Below are positions 1 through 13,452 of a stretch of DNA of 64,000 nt, one piece after another. The DNA is from Nomia melanderi (taxonomy: Eukaryota; Arthropoda; Insecta; Hymenoptera; Halictidae). Both the position numbers and the translations under genes were made by a program. Every line of letters starts with the position of its first letter. The first letter of the stretch is position 1. Location: assembly GCF_051020985.1 (NCBI RefSeq), contig NC_135010.1, positions 742,001 to 806,000 of the forward strand, read 5' to 3'. The notes beneath the pieces were generated by a model. That model ran no database searches, was not told the DNA's origin, and saw only the letters and a program-made list of their open reading frames with translations.

Positions 1-3000
1 TAACATTGAATATGCCGTTTCCCCTAATTCATCTTCTTCACCTTTCTGTTGGTAGACTTATTGTTTACCCGAGGTAACATTCTCTGCCGCTTGAAGCGTT
101 AGTCTGGGTGAATATTTGACGCAGAAGTATCCATGTCCCTCCATCACGAATGCACAAATTTTCAAAACAAACAACATAAAACTTATTCTACCTTTTCCCT
201 TAATTCTTCTTCTCCATTTTTCCTAGCATCTTTGAATATGTGTTTTCTCCCCAAGTCAAAGAGAGGAGCTGCTTCTAAGTGAAACTGAAACTTTTCCGTG
301 AAAGAAATAAGATAAATATTAATAATAATAACTAACACTTAAACTGCCAGCTATAAGTAAAGATTTTGTCATCTTTAGGACGTTTTATAGTTTTCCGGTA
401 ATTTAAAATGTTCGTGGTACGTAAGTGGCTGGACAGGCCTGATTTAGAGTATATTCTTTTTAAGTAATTACCGGAATCGTGGTCATTTCACCGATTTCAA
501 TGAGTTTAAAATATGTTGTCAAGGGTTTCATTCTGGACGATTTTTCTCTATATGCAGAGTGGATCACGATACGTGATTAGCTTGAATTATTCTGTTGTTA
601 GCAGTTCGATCGAAAATTTTCTTAACTAAAATAACAAAATTTTCGACCGAATCGCTAGCTATAGATTAATCTAAGCTGGTCTTTCGGCCTTAGTCTCTAA
701 GAAATTCGCAAAGAGCTTCGGCAATTATATAATAGTTTCAGTTCCTAACAAACTTAAATGTCTTTAAAATACATTATTAAGAACACCATATCGAACAGCT
801 TTCCTTTACACACATAATTGGTGTTTCAACTTAGTTTTCAGAGATATACGTGAAAATATGTTCAATATTGCATACCGTACTTTGAGTGCGGGTTACAGTT
901 AAATTGGGGCTGGATGACTAATTCCGGCATGTCGTAACTGGGCCAGTTACTCATTGCCATTAAATTCCACAGGTGTAAATTGTACATATTATTATATTCA
1001 TTGCCAAACTCAAATACAAGTCAAACCCAACCCCAACCCCAACTTCATTAAAACTTTACCCAAGTACCCCAAAAATGAAAAATGTTGAATATATCATGTT
1101 AAAAATATGGTTTCGTATATCTCGAACACTAAAATCGAGCGGTGAAAACATGTATAAGAAAAAGTTGTTCAGAATCGTAACCTCCACAATATATTTCAAA
1201 GTCCATAAAATCGGTGAAGTGATCGTGATTCTATATATAACTGTGTATCTAATTTAAAATTTTCTTTAAAGTGTATAAGAAATAAAACAATTTCAATTTT
1301 TGAAGTGTTATAGGCATATGAAAAGTGATCTAATTTGTGATGACGATAAAATTCTTTCAATTGCAATATTCCACGTAATATGGAATATTCCGCGAGAAAT
1401 GTTCGCTGTGTATCATCTAGCGCATATTAATCCGCTTCGTGATGCGCATGGATCAAATAATAGGGAAGAAAAAACGAACACTGAATATCAAGATATTCAA
1501 TGGTGATTTTAGTAGAATATTAGCGCGTTACATAAAGTAATTTCGAAAATTTATGGAAATTGAACATCTTTTCTTATTAAGTCGATTATGCTCCTACCCA
1601 TAGTTCCTTTGAGATACTTTACTCATAACGAGTAAAATACATTACAATAAAAAAATCATTTAATCTTGAAAATGAAGGTCAAGGTCAGTTTTACACGAAC
1701 TGTTTTTTATAGATCTTTGTTGATGCAGAGATTTAGATTCATGTTATGGTGCTCAACACTGCTAAAACACGTGATAAACACGAAATACAAGCATGCATTT
1801 CATCAAAATTACTTTCTAGAGACTAACATGTAATATCTGTACAAGTAAGTATTTTAGAAAAAAATATTTTTTTTACCTTCTTTTTTATTCAGTTTTTAAA
1901 TCCTTAAGCTTTTTCATAGTTTTTGTACATATTGCATTACTTAATTACATAGCTTCCAACAGCAATTCAAATGTATGCATGCATTTACTACGTTATTGTA
2001 AGAAACTGATAAGCGTAAGGAAGGAAAGTCAGGATTTTATACCATCACTCTTGTTTTCTCGGACCTTTGTCTACTGTTAAATTTTAAACCAAGAATTCAC
2101 ATGGAAATTCTGAAAATTGATATTTCTTGAGAAGAACACTGCAGTTTGACTTTAATATTTAAAAAAAATCATTTGTTTTTATTTGGAAATATTACACGTT
2201 TGTATAATTTGGTTATTACAGGCGCTTAATAATTATTTATTTATACTTTACATATTAACTGAGTTTACGATATGTCTAATTGTTTAAGATATTTTGAATT
2301 ATATTCTTTCGGACTCCTATTTTTTGTGAAGTAGCGAATATCGTAGCATCATTGCATGATGTTTCTATCAATTAGCTTGCTGTACAATAAAGAAATTAAG
2401 ATTAAATTGATTAAAAATTGTATATTAAAATCAAGTAATTAAATACACTCGGATTAATTTCTTAACGTGTTTTAGGTAAATACGAATACAGCTATCTTTA
2501 AAATAGCTATTGCTATGCGTATGAAATTTATTAATATTAATTTATTAAATTATAGGTTTCTTCACTTGTGCGTGTGAACTGATTAATATCTTTAAATAAT
2601 GTCTGCTGTTTACTAAGTTTTGCATCGAAATAATTTAAATTATTATGAAAACAGTATGTTATAGATGTACTCAAAAGTTTAAATATTTAGATTTTTTATG
2701 TGTTGCGATATTTTAATCTAGGCATGAAAAATGTGTCGTTAAAAAATGGTTGCATATCACACTTTTATATTAAGAGAGAAATATCTAATCACATATCAGG
2801 TTCCACTGATCAGAACGAACATTAAAATTCTAACAAATATTTAATAGTCTTTTTGAAAGGAAGAAGTGTTGAAGTATGTTGTATAATGAATTTCCCAGAC
2901 AACTTAATACGCTACGGAAAATAAATTTTATCCTCGAGAAAACAAAACATCTGAAATTCTCTAACATGATTTCCATTCGTGTTTCGAAAAAAATCGCGTA

Positions 3001-3060
3001 ACACTTTTATGCCATTTCGCAAAGTTCTTTCCTTTTCCGCTATTTTCTCGTATTTTCCAC
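1..3060. other. AT-rich gene-free stretch
   Basis: No convincing exon, RNA gene or transposase is seen here. The small open frames are short, AT-driven, and lack a codon signature or splice context. Two minor structures stand out. An imperfect inverted repeat lies at about 608-648, with arms built on TCGAAAATTTT and AAAATTTTCGA around an 11-base loop. A short CCCCAA run lies at 1025-1043. Both are small enough to be incidental in such AT-rich DNA. Confidence 0.6.
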
Positions 3061-3220
3061 TGGCACGTGCACAGAAAGAGAGAATGAGATGTTTTTTTCT
3101 TCTTTTTTCCTCTATCTCTTTCAGCGACGTCTCTTTCTCGTAAATACCGCGGTAAGAATTTACATGCAAATTTTAGATGCTCGGTTCACTACGGAATCAT
3201 GCCTAGTTTTTCCTCTTCTA
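3061..3220. repeat. Octamer-containing duplicated module, copy 1
   Basis: This is the first of two similar modules arranged head to tail. It opens with TGGCACGTG (an E-box core) at 3061 and contains GGTAAGAATTTACATGCAAA near 3151-3170, so it includes the octamer ATGCAAAT at 3164-3171. It is followed by a weaker match ending near ACGGAATCATGCCTAG. The second module lies about 270 bases downstream. The block is pyrimidine-rich and more GC-rich than its surroundings. The octamer is the classical POU-domain site, but use as a regulatory element is inference. It could equally be an old repeat. Confidence 0.5.
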
Positions 3221-3345
3221 CGTTTTCAGTCCTTCTCTCTGCGGAGCTGCGTGTTCTATTGATTTTTATTGATAGATATACATATAGAAGTTGTTTCGAG
3301 TTATGCACTTCTTATTTGTAATTCTCAAGCTGGAGAACATTCAAT

Positions 3346-3487
3346 TGGCACGTGTGGCTGGGGAACGGACTGTATTTTCTTCCTGGTGGAAAATGTCTGT
3401 TTCTCTTAAATCTTCCGGTAAGAATTTACATGCAAATTCCAGATAGCAGATGTGCCGCGGAATCAAATTGATTTCTTTCCTCCTTTG
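3346..3487. repeat. Octamer-containing duplicated module, copy 2
   Basis: This second module repeats TGGCACGTG (3346-3354) and the CGGTAAGAATTTACATGCAA core (about 3416-3435, octamer at 3430-3437). It then has the same AG-AT and CGGAATC words as copy 1. Over the core at least 22 consecutive bases match copy 1, which is unlikely by chance at this distance. A diverged third relative of the core (CGGTGAGAGATCACATGCAA) occurs at about 6712-6731 in the same orientation. Confidence 0.5.
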
Positions 3488-6400
3488 TCCGCGTCTTTCA
3501 TTTTCTGTCTCCTTCATCTGCCCTTCGTGTCACTAAGGTTTAGAGACCGATCGTCAACGAAAATTGTATCAAATTTACAGAATTGATTATTTGTGATCTA
3601 TGCGAATGGAAATTTCAAATAATTATTGTTGACAAGAATGCAAAAATAGTGAAGTTAATCATTGATTTCATTGTTTGTTTTTAAAAGTCTAACTATACAT
3701 GTGCGAATTTCTATGAAATTTTACTTTGTCATTAGTTACTTTAATAATTAATATTTTACGTATCATAAGAAACGAATTCACTTCAATTTACACATTTTTC
3801 ATATGTTTTCATTAAAATGTTTAAAATAATAACTTCTTCATGTTTTCATATTGGTGCATTTTGTTAGATTTCTGCAATGTTAATGAGTACTGTTACGACA
3901 GAAATAGTTCGTTTCAAATTATTTGTCTGTTTTTTATACGATTAATAGAAGAATTTTCAAATGTTTACTTTTTTGGTCATATTCATTAAATGCTTGGTGT
4001 TATTCTCGAAAGAAGTTCTCCTTTGAATAAATTAAATTTGCAAAATTGTTTCCATATCGTTGGTAAAATTGTCTTATTTAATACTGAAATATTCTTATAT
4101 AATTAGGTACTATTTTGTGAATATAATATTTTTGTAAAAGTGTTTTGCTAGCAAAAAATTTGTAATTCAAATTTATTTGCAATCAGATAAATTAATAATT
4201 GTATAATACTTTTCCGACGTATTTAATTTATATGTCATATCAATTTCATTGTTTAAACTACATTATACAGTAATTAGAGATTAATAATAATAGCTCAGCG
4301 ATTTATGGCCGGATTGCCTTTATATTATAGCTTGGATACGTCCATACTCTTTGAAATCTCTAATACATCATATACAATGATTATATTTCCACTTTGGATT
4401 ATGAAGTTTGTACAGAATGTACCGTGTAAATAGGATTACGTAGGTAAACCTTCAAACAGATTACTATGTTTCAAATATTTCTTTCGTATTTACTTGATCC
4501 AATACAAATGGTTCTGTTTCTATAATGATATAATTAAAAATTGTAAATTAAACAATTTATAATGATTTAAATAATTTTGTCATATACTTACACGCGCATA
4601 TATGCAAGCATTTTCTGTTATTCCAGTTCCATCCATTTGTATATACATTACATGTATTTTGTAAGTTTAGAAAATTCAGTTTTTAATTATATTATTATTT
4701 TAAATTTCTCGTTATTGTTATCCTAAAACTAAATTAATCATTTTAATTCAACCCTGCCATTTTCAGTAGATATATCTTGTATAATTAAGAGAATTTTGTT
4801 GCTTATATATCGCGGTTATTTATTGTTTCTCGGCGAAATATTGCTGTTAAAAAAATGTGTTATATTCCTGAACATCGAAGATGATTTATTGCAGTTATTC
4901 TTGTATCATAATTTTCATGTCGCTGTTCCAGCAATGTCAAACATTTGTCGGAATGATGAATGAGTAATTCAAATCAATATATGTAAATGATCTAGTATTT
5001 TCATTCTGAAGGAAGCAGATTGAAATTCATCGATTACATAAGATGCCAAATACGTTTCCAACAAGTCTTACTTCTGTTCTTTATGATAAAGAAAGATTCC
5101 TGGTGAAATATCTTCCCGAGCACACAAAAGGGACAGAATATTCTATTCTTCTTTCAGCACTTTCCTTGAACGTATGGATCCATTTAAGTTCCACGACGAG
5201 AGTTTACATAGAAATTTTAGAGCACAAGGTACTTCCGAGGTTCAAATTAATTTTCGTTTTATCCTCTTTTCTGCCACTGTTCCAGGGAGTTCTTCATGCT
5301 CCGCGAGTAATGCCAATCCAATTTATGTCTCAGGACAATATACCGGTGGTTTAAGACTGTCAGTGAAAAACTTACCTTCACTCGTACACAAAAATGGTGG
5401 GACTCGTTTCTTCATCTTACTTTGATTTCCATGCAACGGAACTCCATTTAAATATCTCAAAAGCAGTATTAAAAGAATAAGAAGATTGTGTATTTTACTA
5501 TTTATTCACATCTCTCAAATTTACTTTTTAACAATGAATATCAAATGAAACAATGATTTCGTTATAAAATATTTCGAAATGTATATAGTCAAATGGTTCA
5601 GTAATTATTTCAAATATTTAAATCAAATCACATATTAAGCAGATGCACCAATAAATGATTTACTACTTTTTTAATCATAAAACGAATATTCTCTAAGAAA
5701 ATTTCTTTTCAAATTGCAAGCATTTATTAACAAGAACAATAACTGTAAATAAATATAAATATTTAATTACTTTTTGTTGTTTTTAATGTTCACTATTTAT
5801 ATTCACCAGTATTCGCAATAAGTGAGTTTAAAAGAAATAAATTTGCGATTATTATAGAAATATGAAAACAAAAGTGTTGTCTAAATAAAATTTCGCATGT
5901 TGAAAATTATTTTTCAGAAGAATTGTTTCTCTAAAAATTGATGTAATCCTTGTTCATTTTGTAATAACTTGTAAGAGATATAAAATGAATTTGTAAGATG
6001 AATTTTATTAAAATGTTGTAATAACTGTGAATATCTTCATTAACTCAGAAAATGGAGAGAAGTTAGTTTTATAAAATCCGCGCCGTAAGAAAGGAAGCAG
6101 TTTAAAAGTATGAACATTAAGCTTCTCCTTTAAACCGTCAAGATTCAAATTAAGCTCACTAGCTAGAAAATTTGTTTCCATTATTTATAACATTTGTTAC
6201 TCATATACTTTTAAATATTTAATATCATTGTTATTAGAATGTATGAATTAAAATAAAAATAACTTAAATATAGAGTAATGCATAATACATCTGCATACAT
6301 ATCATTATCTGTAAAAGATAATTAATAAGATAAGACATTATCGTATGAAATTCGTAAATGTTTGTAACAGAAAGAAATGTTACGATAATATTGTAATAAG

Positions 6401-6540
6401 ATGTAACAAAATTTTATTTTTGTAAAATTAGGTAGATTAGAAACTTTCAAGCATATTTTATACCTTCCCTCTTTTAATTCGTAATTCGTAACTTTTTTTT
6501 TAGTAACAGTGGAAATTTGCTATACATACTGATGAATTAA
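3488..6540. other. AT-rich stretch with one unassigned ORF-bearing block
   Basis: This is mostly AT-rich DNA without recognisable genes. The exception is 5043-5425, where two overlapping plus-strand frames stay open (103 and 83 codons) in DNA of higher GC than its flanks. An acceptor-like CCACTGTTCCAG ends at about 5285. Neither translation resembles a family I recognise, and the two frames cannot both be coding. It could be a decayed exon or processed fragment. I do not assign a product. Confidence 0.3.
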
Positions 6541-6960
6541 ATCATCGTGTATTTCAGCTAGACGACGAGTAGCTACTGTGTTTATCAAACTGTTATCGCT
6601 TGCGAACAAATGGTAGGAAATTTAGCGACACGAGTTAAAGGAGGAAAGATTGTCGGACCTTAGCATTTCCTTCCGTTTCTGTAAAACCCATTCTTTTCCC
6701 CTTGAATCCTGCGGTGAGAGATCACATGCAAATATAAGGACACGAGATTTCCGAGAGATCCCGAGCTAATTTTTCCCGTCTCTCCTTTATTTCCCACCCA
6801 CCCACCGCTCCTTTCTGCTTTCATTGTTGATTTCTGAAGGGAAGCGCCATGGAAACCCGCTGCAGAACGAAGGTAAGCGGCGTTAAATCGTCCGTAAAAA
6901 TTCCAGCAGTAATTGGCCACTGAACTATTTTCAATTCGCCGGGACTCCTTCTTTCAGTAT
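6541..6960. other. GC-richer block with diverged third octamer module
   Basis: This island of clearly higher GC sits in AT-rich flanks and contains CGGTGAGAGATCACATGCAA near 6712, a diverged match to the 3.1-3.5 kb modules, followed by a pyrimidine-rich tract of CCCACC repeats near 6795. An 86-codon minus-strand frame covers it, but its translation looks like composition-driven sequence rather than a known protein. Possible explanations are a conserved non-coding element or an untranslated exon. I cannot choose between them. Confidence 0.35.
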
Positions 6961-7446
6961 GTTGACTTTTTTGGCACATATTCTCCGTTTCATGGAAATA
7001 ACACTGAGCTCTCCGTCATGCTGTCCTTGCATTAAATGTTATCCGAATCGATCGTTTATTCTGTGAAGCTGTGGTTGCTGAAAAAAGTTCAGACACAGGA
7101 CAGTTCGCGAACGATTGTGTAATAGAATATTGGGTGGAGCAATCATTTTCACTCCATAGAATGTTTCCACCGTTTATACACGTATAAAAAAAGCTTTATT
7201 TATAAAAACCGGATGGTACGAGAGCCGTAATGTTCCGATATTAATTTTTTCTAGATTATAATAAGATCGTAACTTATATTTAATTCCCTACTTTTTAAAT
7301 TCTTAAATTCTCTCAGAATTTAAGAGTAGATCGCAAAAACAAGAATGCATGTTTTAATATAGAATAATTAATACTGTTTCATCACGAAAAAGAAAAATCG
7401 ATTTATAAAATAGCGTATATTCTAAAGATAGACAAGAGTAGGTAGT
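6961..7446. other. AT-rich spacer
   Basis: Nothing recognisable is seen between the GC-richer block and the foldback element that follows. Confidence 0.5.
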
Positions 7447-7742
7447 GTAGATCGAGGCTAATCGGGTCAGTTCAGATTTAACAGCGAAAAACTAATAGCT
7501 AAAACTGAAAATGAAAATTTTTTTCATAAATTTATTATTAATACACATTGGGCTTCAATATCAACAAAAATACTTAAAAATTTTCAGTCTTATAAAATTA
7601 ATCAAATCTTATAAAATGAAGATTCTTAAGCCTTTTAACATTTTTGTTTACTGATATTGAAGCTAAATGTGTATTAATAACATATTTATAAAAAATGGTC
7701 ATTTTCAGTTTTAGCTATTAGTTTTTTACTGATCCAATTCCA
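7447..7742. mobile_element. Foldback MITE, family T, copy 1
   Basis: The two halves are long inverted arms. The left arm reads AACTAATAGCTAAAACTGAA followed by a run ending at AATACACATT. The right arm carries the reverse complement, AATGTGTATTAATAA through TTTTAGCTATTAGTTTTT. The outer left end (TAGATCGAGGCTAATCGGGT) matches the outer right end of a second copy at 28404-28708, which supports the boundary. The right arm here lacks about a dozen terminal bases. There is no coding capacity, so it is a non-autonomous element. Confidence 0.75.
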
Positions 7743-10700
7743 GGATCTAAAAAGAAATTACATTTTTTCTACAAAATTTTTGTTCAATCCAAAATTGTAC
7801 AAATTAATGATAATAAAATCAATTATTGACACATTGGTCGCAAATATCCTACCTTTTAACATTACATCTGTTAGCACAATTTTCGTGACACGACTCATCG
7901 TAAAAAATTGCATTGAGCCCAAACTTTTGAAGATGGGTGGATAAATTTATCATTGCAATAAATGTACTATTATCTGTAAATTCCTGTATCTATGTTATTA
8001 ATTCATCCGTCCTTCATTCTTCTTTTAATAGTGTCCTTCTATGGCCTAGTCTTTAACTCCTTTTTTAATTATTCAACAAGTAAGTCTTCTGTGTAGGGTT
8101 GTACAAGGTATGCGATAAGTTTCCGAAGCTTGATCTATGGTTAGATCTTTGAAATTAATTCTTATTATGGTATCCTTTATATTTTCTGGGTTCTGTGATC
8201 CTTAATTTGTCTTTTTTTTTGTACGTACTCACCTATACGTACATATATAAGTAATCATGATATTTATAATCACAGACATACTAAAATGGGGAAAAGCAAT
8301 GATACGATTCGCCCCCCACACGATCTGATCCAAGGAGCAAGTTTGAATGTCCAACCTTAGCTTGCCATTTTAAATGTGAAATTCCGACTACGTATCTTAG
8401 ACTAGTCACGAATTCGTTACGCTTACGCGCATTCGTTTTGATTGTAACATGTACTAGTGGCAAACAATGGTTTGAAACACTTGAAGATATATTGGATTAA
8501 GTGTAGGGAAGATGTATGAAGTAATATGAATGGTCAATATGGTCATTTCTATGACATTCTTATTTTTATCCGATTCGCCTCAAGTTACCCTATGTACCGT
8601 TGCACACATAAAACGCGACCAAAGTCAATCAACTTCAAATGTCCAAGTATTTTAAGTGATCGCAGTTGAGCTACTTGTGTGAAAGAAAAGATCTTTCAAT
8701 TAGTGCTTCAGTTTCAGCGAAAAATGTCGGAAGAGCTGATCGAAGGGTTACAATGGATGAATAGTTAAGAGAATATCTTATATTAATGCAACAAACAGCA
8801 AAACAGGATATTAATTTGAAAAAAATTTTATATTTAAAAAGATATAGTGGTAGAGGAATGTTATTTTCGTATATTAGAATAAATTTAACATTAACGGTTG
8901 CAAATTGAATCGTCAGATTATGGCGCGATTAAAAAGAACAATTGAATCCAAAGCATTTATATGCAACTATATAACACATCAGCAGATCAATAATGATTTG
9001 ACAATGTATTTTAACTTTTGACGTGGGTGAATTTGAGTTTAGCGACGGTATTATTAATGACAATAAATATTTATAGATTTTCAAAAACAATTTGGAGGTT
9101 GCTTTTAATATTAGGACTATAGGAGAATAGAAAAGGATTAATTGTTTAAAATAAATTTTTTGTACTATGAAAAAATTCTTGCAACGTATCATTACACGTA
9201 TGAAATATCCAACTTCATATTAAATTTCTCGTAAACAACCATTGCCATAGTTTTATTTGTATAATTTGTAAAATAATTGAAACATTTCGTAACACAAACA
9301 TTCATTCTCCTTTTTCAATTCAATTTTTTTGTTCGTATTGAAACGATAATATGTTGTTATATATTGTTTATTATTATATAATGCAATGTATACAGCATGA
9401 AGGAATGTATTTCTAATTCGTTCTCACATGTTTATTCAAAACAGAGAACTTAAAATTTTTTATTTTATCAGTATCTTAATGCTTTTCTGAACAACGGTAC
9501 GTCTACTACCATATACTCTTGAAATTTTTGTATTAAAAGAGATGGTTCTCAAAAAATATGACCGTAAAAAACGTTAAAAAACAATAATGTCTAATTCTTT
9601 TGAAATAATAGTTCCCTTTAATACCTTTTCTTACTATTTAAAACAAGAGAAATGTTGAATTAATTTATCTCCTAAATGTATAGGTATGGGTCTATTCAAA
9701 GCATTATAAAAAGGTAACAGCTTTAAACTTGCCGAGATCCAACGAGAAAAAATTTAATAAATGTACATGTTACGTACCTACATGAATGCTTTCTTTGTAA
9801 ATTATTACCACAGAACTTTAAGGATTATGTGTTTTTATTCTTATAAGTTCATGAAATATTATTCGAAACAATGTTTTGTAAATCAAAAAATAAAATATTT
9901 GTGGTTTTTGTTTATTTGACATGACATACATGTTCTCACAGTCTGAACTTAATTTTCCAGACATTGTATATTTGTGAATGCTTTTATGCACACATAATAG
10001 TATTTTATAATTCAATTTTAGAAAATCTTTCTACAGATTTCTAACCACTGTGTATGTTTTACTTAAATTAATAATTATGTACTACACTTTTATATATCCA
10101 GTAGCTATTGCTATAAAGTTTTAATCGAGCTAATTTCCTTTCTATCGTCGACTTTAAATACGATTATCTTCTTTTAGTTTTCAAGTGAATGTATACATAT
10201 TTATGAGACCCGCTTATTTCCGTGTAAAATACGTAATTTCAATCGATTAAGGGTAATTTCCCAAAAGGAATTTAATTCCACTGATTTTATGTAAGCACTT
10301 GAAAGATAAACACCAAAGAAGTATTATTTTAAGCCAATTGAATATAAATAAGGTGATAGTAAAAACAAATAAAAACATCTCACAATTCGTGTAATGATGA
10401 CTAAATAATCCTAATCTTACATATTATACGTAGTCAATAGTAATTTAGTAGAAAATGTCAGTTATAATTAAAATTATAAAAAGGAAATTTTATAATGTAT
10501 AAAAAATAAATATATAAATTAAGATACTTCAAAATTGTATAACCTTTACTTGTATAACTATTTTAAATAGATATTTTGTCAAGAAACTTTATAAGCATTT
10601 ATTCGTTAAGGGTCAAAGTATACATATATATGTTAAATATAAAGAATTACTTCTAATTTAAGACATTGTTTTCAAGGACAATTTTTAAATCTATCAAGTT

Positions 10701-11224
10701 CGCACGCATTAACTGTGATGCTCACCTCAACAGACATTCATTTTTGCGATTATATTTATAAACATAAATGCTACCATGATTTGTTTCCCACCGTTGCTAT
10801 TCTCTTGCCATCTGTCTATAGATGTTAGTGGCTTTAATCTAGTTCTTGATTTCGGATGATTTGCAAAAGCAGAAAGAACGTCACTTTTTGAGAATTATTT
10901 TAAAACTCAATTAATGTAACGAGTGTTCAAAATAGTCAACAAGTATATTGTTGCAAACAACCTTTCGTTATTTCAACCACATTATTTTTAATTTAACTTA
11001 TCAATAACAGCGGTAGGATGCAAATCAAAGAATTGTTTATATTTATAAATACAAACAAAATCAGAATCTCAATCTCATTATGGTAGTAACGAATTTTCAA
11101 ATTCATTTTTCTTAACTCAGTTGTATCATTAATGTATATATACATATAGACGATCAATTTTCCTGGTCACTGTTACCTTTTTCATACTTCCTTGACGATG
11201 CAAATAGGTCAAGAACGTCAGATA
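7743..11224. other. AT-rich gene-free stretch
   Basis: There are no credible exons or transposase remains. A slightly GC-richer patch at 8281-8470 and another at 8580-8760 have short open frames, but these have no recognisable product and no good splice pair. Confidence 0.55.
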
Positions 11225-11438
11225 CAGGGAAAGGTATCGAACCCGTAAATTCAAAAAATTATGAAACTTTGTGTGTAAGTAGATTAAGACAAACTAATAA
11301 ATTGCAATTCGTTGTGTGCTGAATCTCACTTTAAAGGGGTGAAATCATCTTTTAAACAAATGCAAATTTTTCTTTCCCGTGGATTACCTTGAAAACGTTT
11401 CACAATTTTTTTAATTTCCGGGTTCGATATTTCTTGTT
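11225..11438. mobile_element. Long-arm MITE, family M, deletion derivative
   Basis: The left end reads CAGGGAAAGGTATCGAACCC. The right end is its approximate reverse complement, GGGTTCGATATTTCTTGTTA. Inside the left end is the family signature GAAACTTTGTGTGTAAGTAG. At about 214 bases it is half the length of the complete copy at 33228-33640, so the middle has been lost. It may be TA-flanked (GATA precedes the left end), but the duplication is not clear. Confidence 0.7.
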
Positions 11439-13034
11439 AGAAGGACATCTTTTCAAAACACACACGTTGATGTTAATGAAACTCATGTGAGACATAACAC
11501 TCAAAAATATATTTGACATGTATTTTTTCTGATCTGTTAAGGGTTGATAATATATGTTATAAAATATATGAAACTAGGTGGTATAGAAAATAAATCCTTT
11601 TCTAAATTGTTTTTTTTCAAACGAAGGATTGAATTGTATAAGAAATGTAATTTAAAAGTTATTTGTTTAAATAGTATATTAGAAATTGTAATTTTTTATG
11701 AACTTTTTATTAATTTTTACATGGACATGTATTTTTAAAATTTTTCGTCTATTGTTATTTAATCACAATTGTTGGAAGCACCATATTCTCACTCTTGTGG
11801 GAAAAAGTGTTTAGAATTGCTTTATAGATAGCATGTTAAGTTTGACACTGATTTTGATTAACAAAGTTTAGTATGTAGGATAATATCGTGTTTCATATTA
11901 GAATATGAAATATAAGTATAAATATAAACCGGCTAGCTGCGGCAGCATTGCGCATCGGGAGAGACATGCGTTGACATTGAACATCACTGTCGGTACCTTA
12001 TGTTTTGTGCAAATATTTTTCACTGTCAATTAAAACCGAAATGTGCTAAAGAAATTTTTTCAACGGGTTTTGAAAGGTAAATGTTCACTCTATCTATCGC
12101 GTGTTGAAATTAAATTTTCTTCTAGAAGCTTAGTTTTTAAAATAAATAAACAATGGCTGCAAAAATCGATGCATTTCAGATGCCGTTTTGCATTTCAGCG
12201 TTATTTAAACAAGTTTAAATGTTTATGTCGTCATTAAAATTTACATCATTGTATGTAGGAAGGTGCATAGAATAATACTGTGTCAAAAAAGTTTAAAAAT
12301 TTTTCATAGATAAGAAACAGCAAATGTTTAAAGTTGAAAAATTGAGTTTCTGTTGAAAAGTGATTTTCTCAAAACTGTAAGTGATGAAGAAAAACGGATT
12401 GCATATCCAAATTCAGCATGAAAGATACTATTAAAATGATCCATTAAACATTCAGTAACAAAAAAATATTAAGTTTCGTAGACCAGTGCTGTGAGTTGAT
12501 CCCTTAATAACTGGATTTTATACCGGCGCTACAAGTGCGACACGTGACAAATATTTTTTTTTGAGAACTACATTTTTCATGCATGTCATTAAAATCAGTA
12601 CGTGCAGGCTCAAAATATTTCCTTATTACATAAAAGAAAGATATTCTTCATTTTCGACATACTTATGTCTGTAGAATTACTCCCTGATCAGTTGAATCCT
12701 GTTACAGGGACATTTTGTGTACGAAAATAATTGTTTAAGTATTTCCTACATGCATTACTATATCTGCATCATATAATCGAATCATTTTTATATTTGTATT
12801 ACGAAACATTTAGACCTTTTCTCTTACATATTAAGGAATTTTATGAATTAACAAATAATTCCAATATAAATGTAACAAAGAAATCAGAAAAAATAATATA
12901 CCGATTTAAAAGTTCAGTTAAATTTTATATTCCCTAGTTTATTTTTGTAATATATTTACATAGAAGAGATAAAATACCAATTATAATAGAGTCGCCATAA
13001 TGTTTCATTACTTTCGACATTTTATGTACAATAG
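11439..13034. other. AT-rich gene-free stretch
   Basis: No gene or complete repeat is recognised. A short GC-richer patch (11930-12000) and another near 12530 do not contain a meaningful ORF. Confidence 0.5.
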
Positions 13035-13268
13035 TGTGTCAGAGCGTAGTGAAAATTTCAAATAGAATTTAACAAACATAAATATTGTTCAGTTTGATTA
13101 AATGCAAATTGAATATAATTGAATATTCTTCCTCTGTTATCAATGATTATATCTTAGAGCACAGGTTGACATAGAATAAAATTGGAATTTTCTCTTACTT
13201 TCATTAATTATTAATAGCAAAGTTAAATCGATCACAAATCAGAAAGAAATCATAGGGCAAGTGGTTAA
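13035..13268 (-). mobile_element. TTAA MITE, family P2, eroded copy
   Basis: The right end (ATCATAGGGCAAGTGGTTAA, TTAA at 13265-13268) matches the family end ATCATAGTGCAAGGGGTTA. The internal sequence at about 13140-13200 is the reverse complement of 13670-13735 in the intact nested copy. The two elements are therefore the same family in opposite orientations. The left terminus is eroded, so its boundary is approximate. Confidence 0.6.
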
Positions 13269-13452
13269 AATTGTTTGTGCAATGCAGCTCGCAAAAGGAT
13301 ATTTTTCCACTCGCATGCATCAAGTCTAATAAAACTTTGTACATGAATAGAATATTGAAAAATATTTGGGACATGTCTTTTTAGAGCTGTCTGCTTTGAT
13401 GTTTACAGGGCGGACGTATCTCGTGAAAATAGTTTAATAAAATATTCAATTT

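Noticed and set aside
1025..1043. CCCCAA repeats resembling telomeric sequence
   Set aside because: There are only about three units and they do not match the usual insect TTAGG repeat. Too short to be meaningful.
4281..4330. TAGCTCAGCG-like word suggesting a tRNA
   Set aside because: No cloverleaf can be drawn and there is no B box or acceptor stem.
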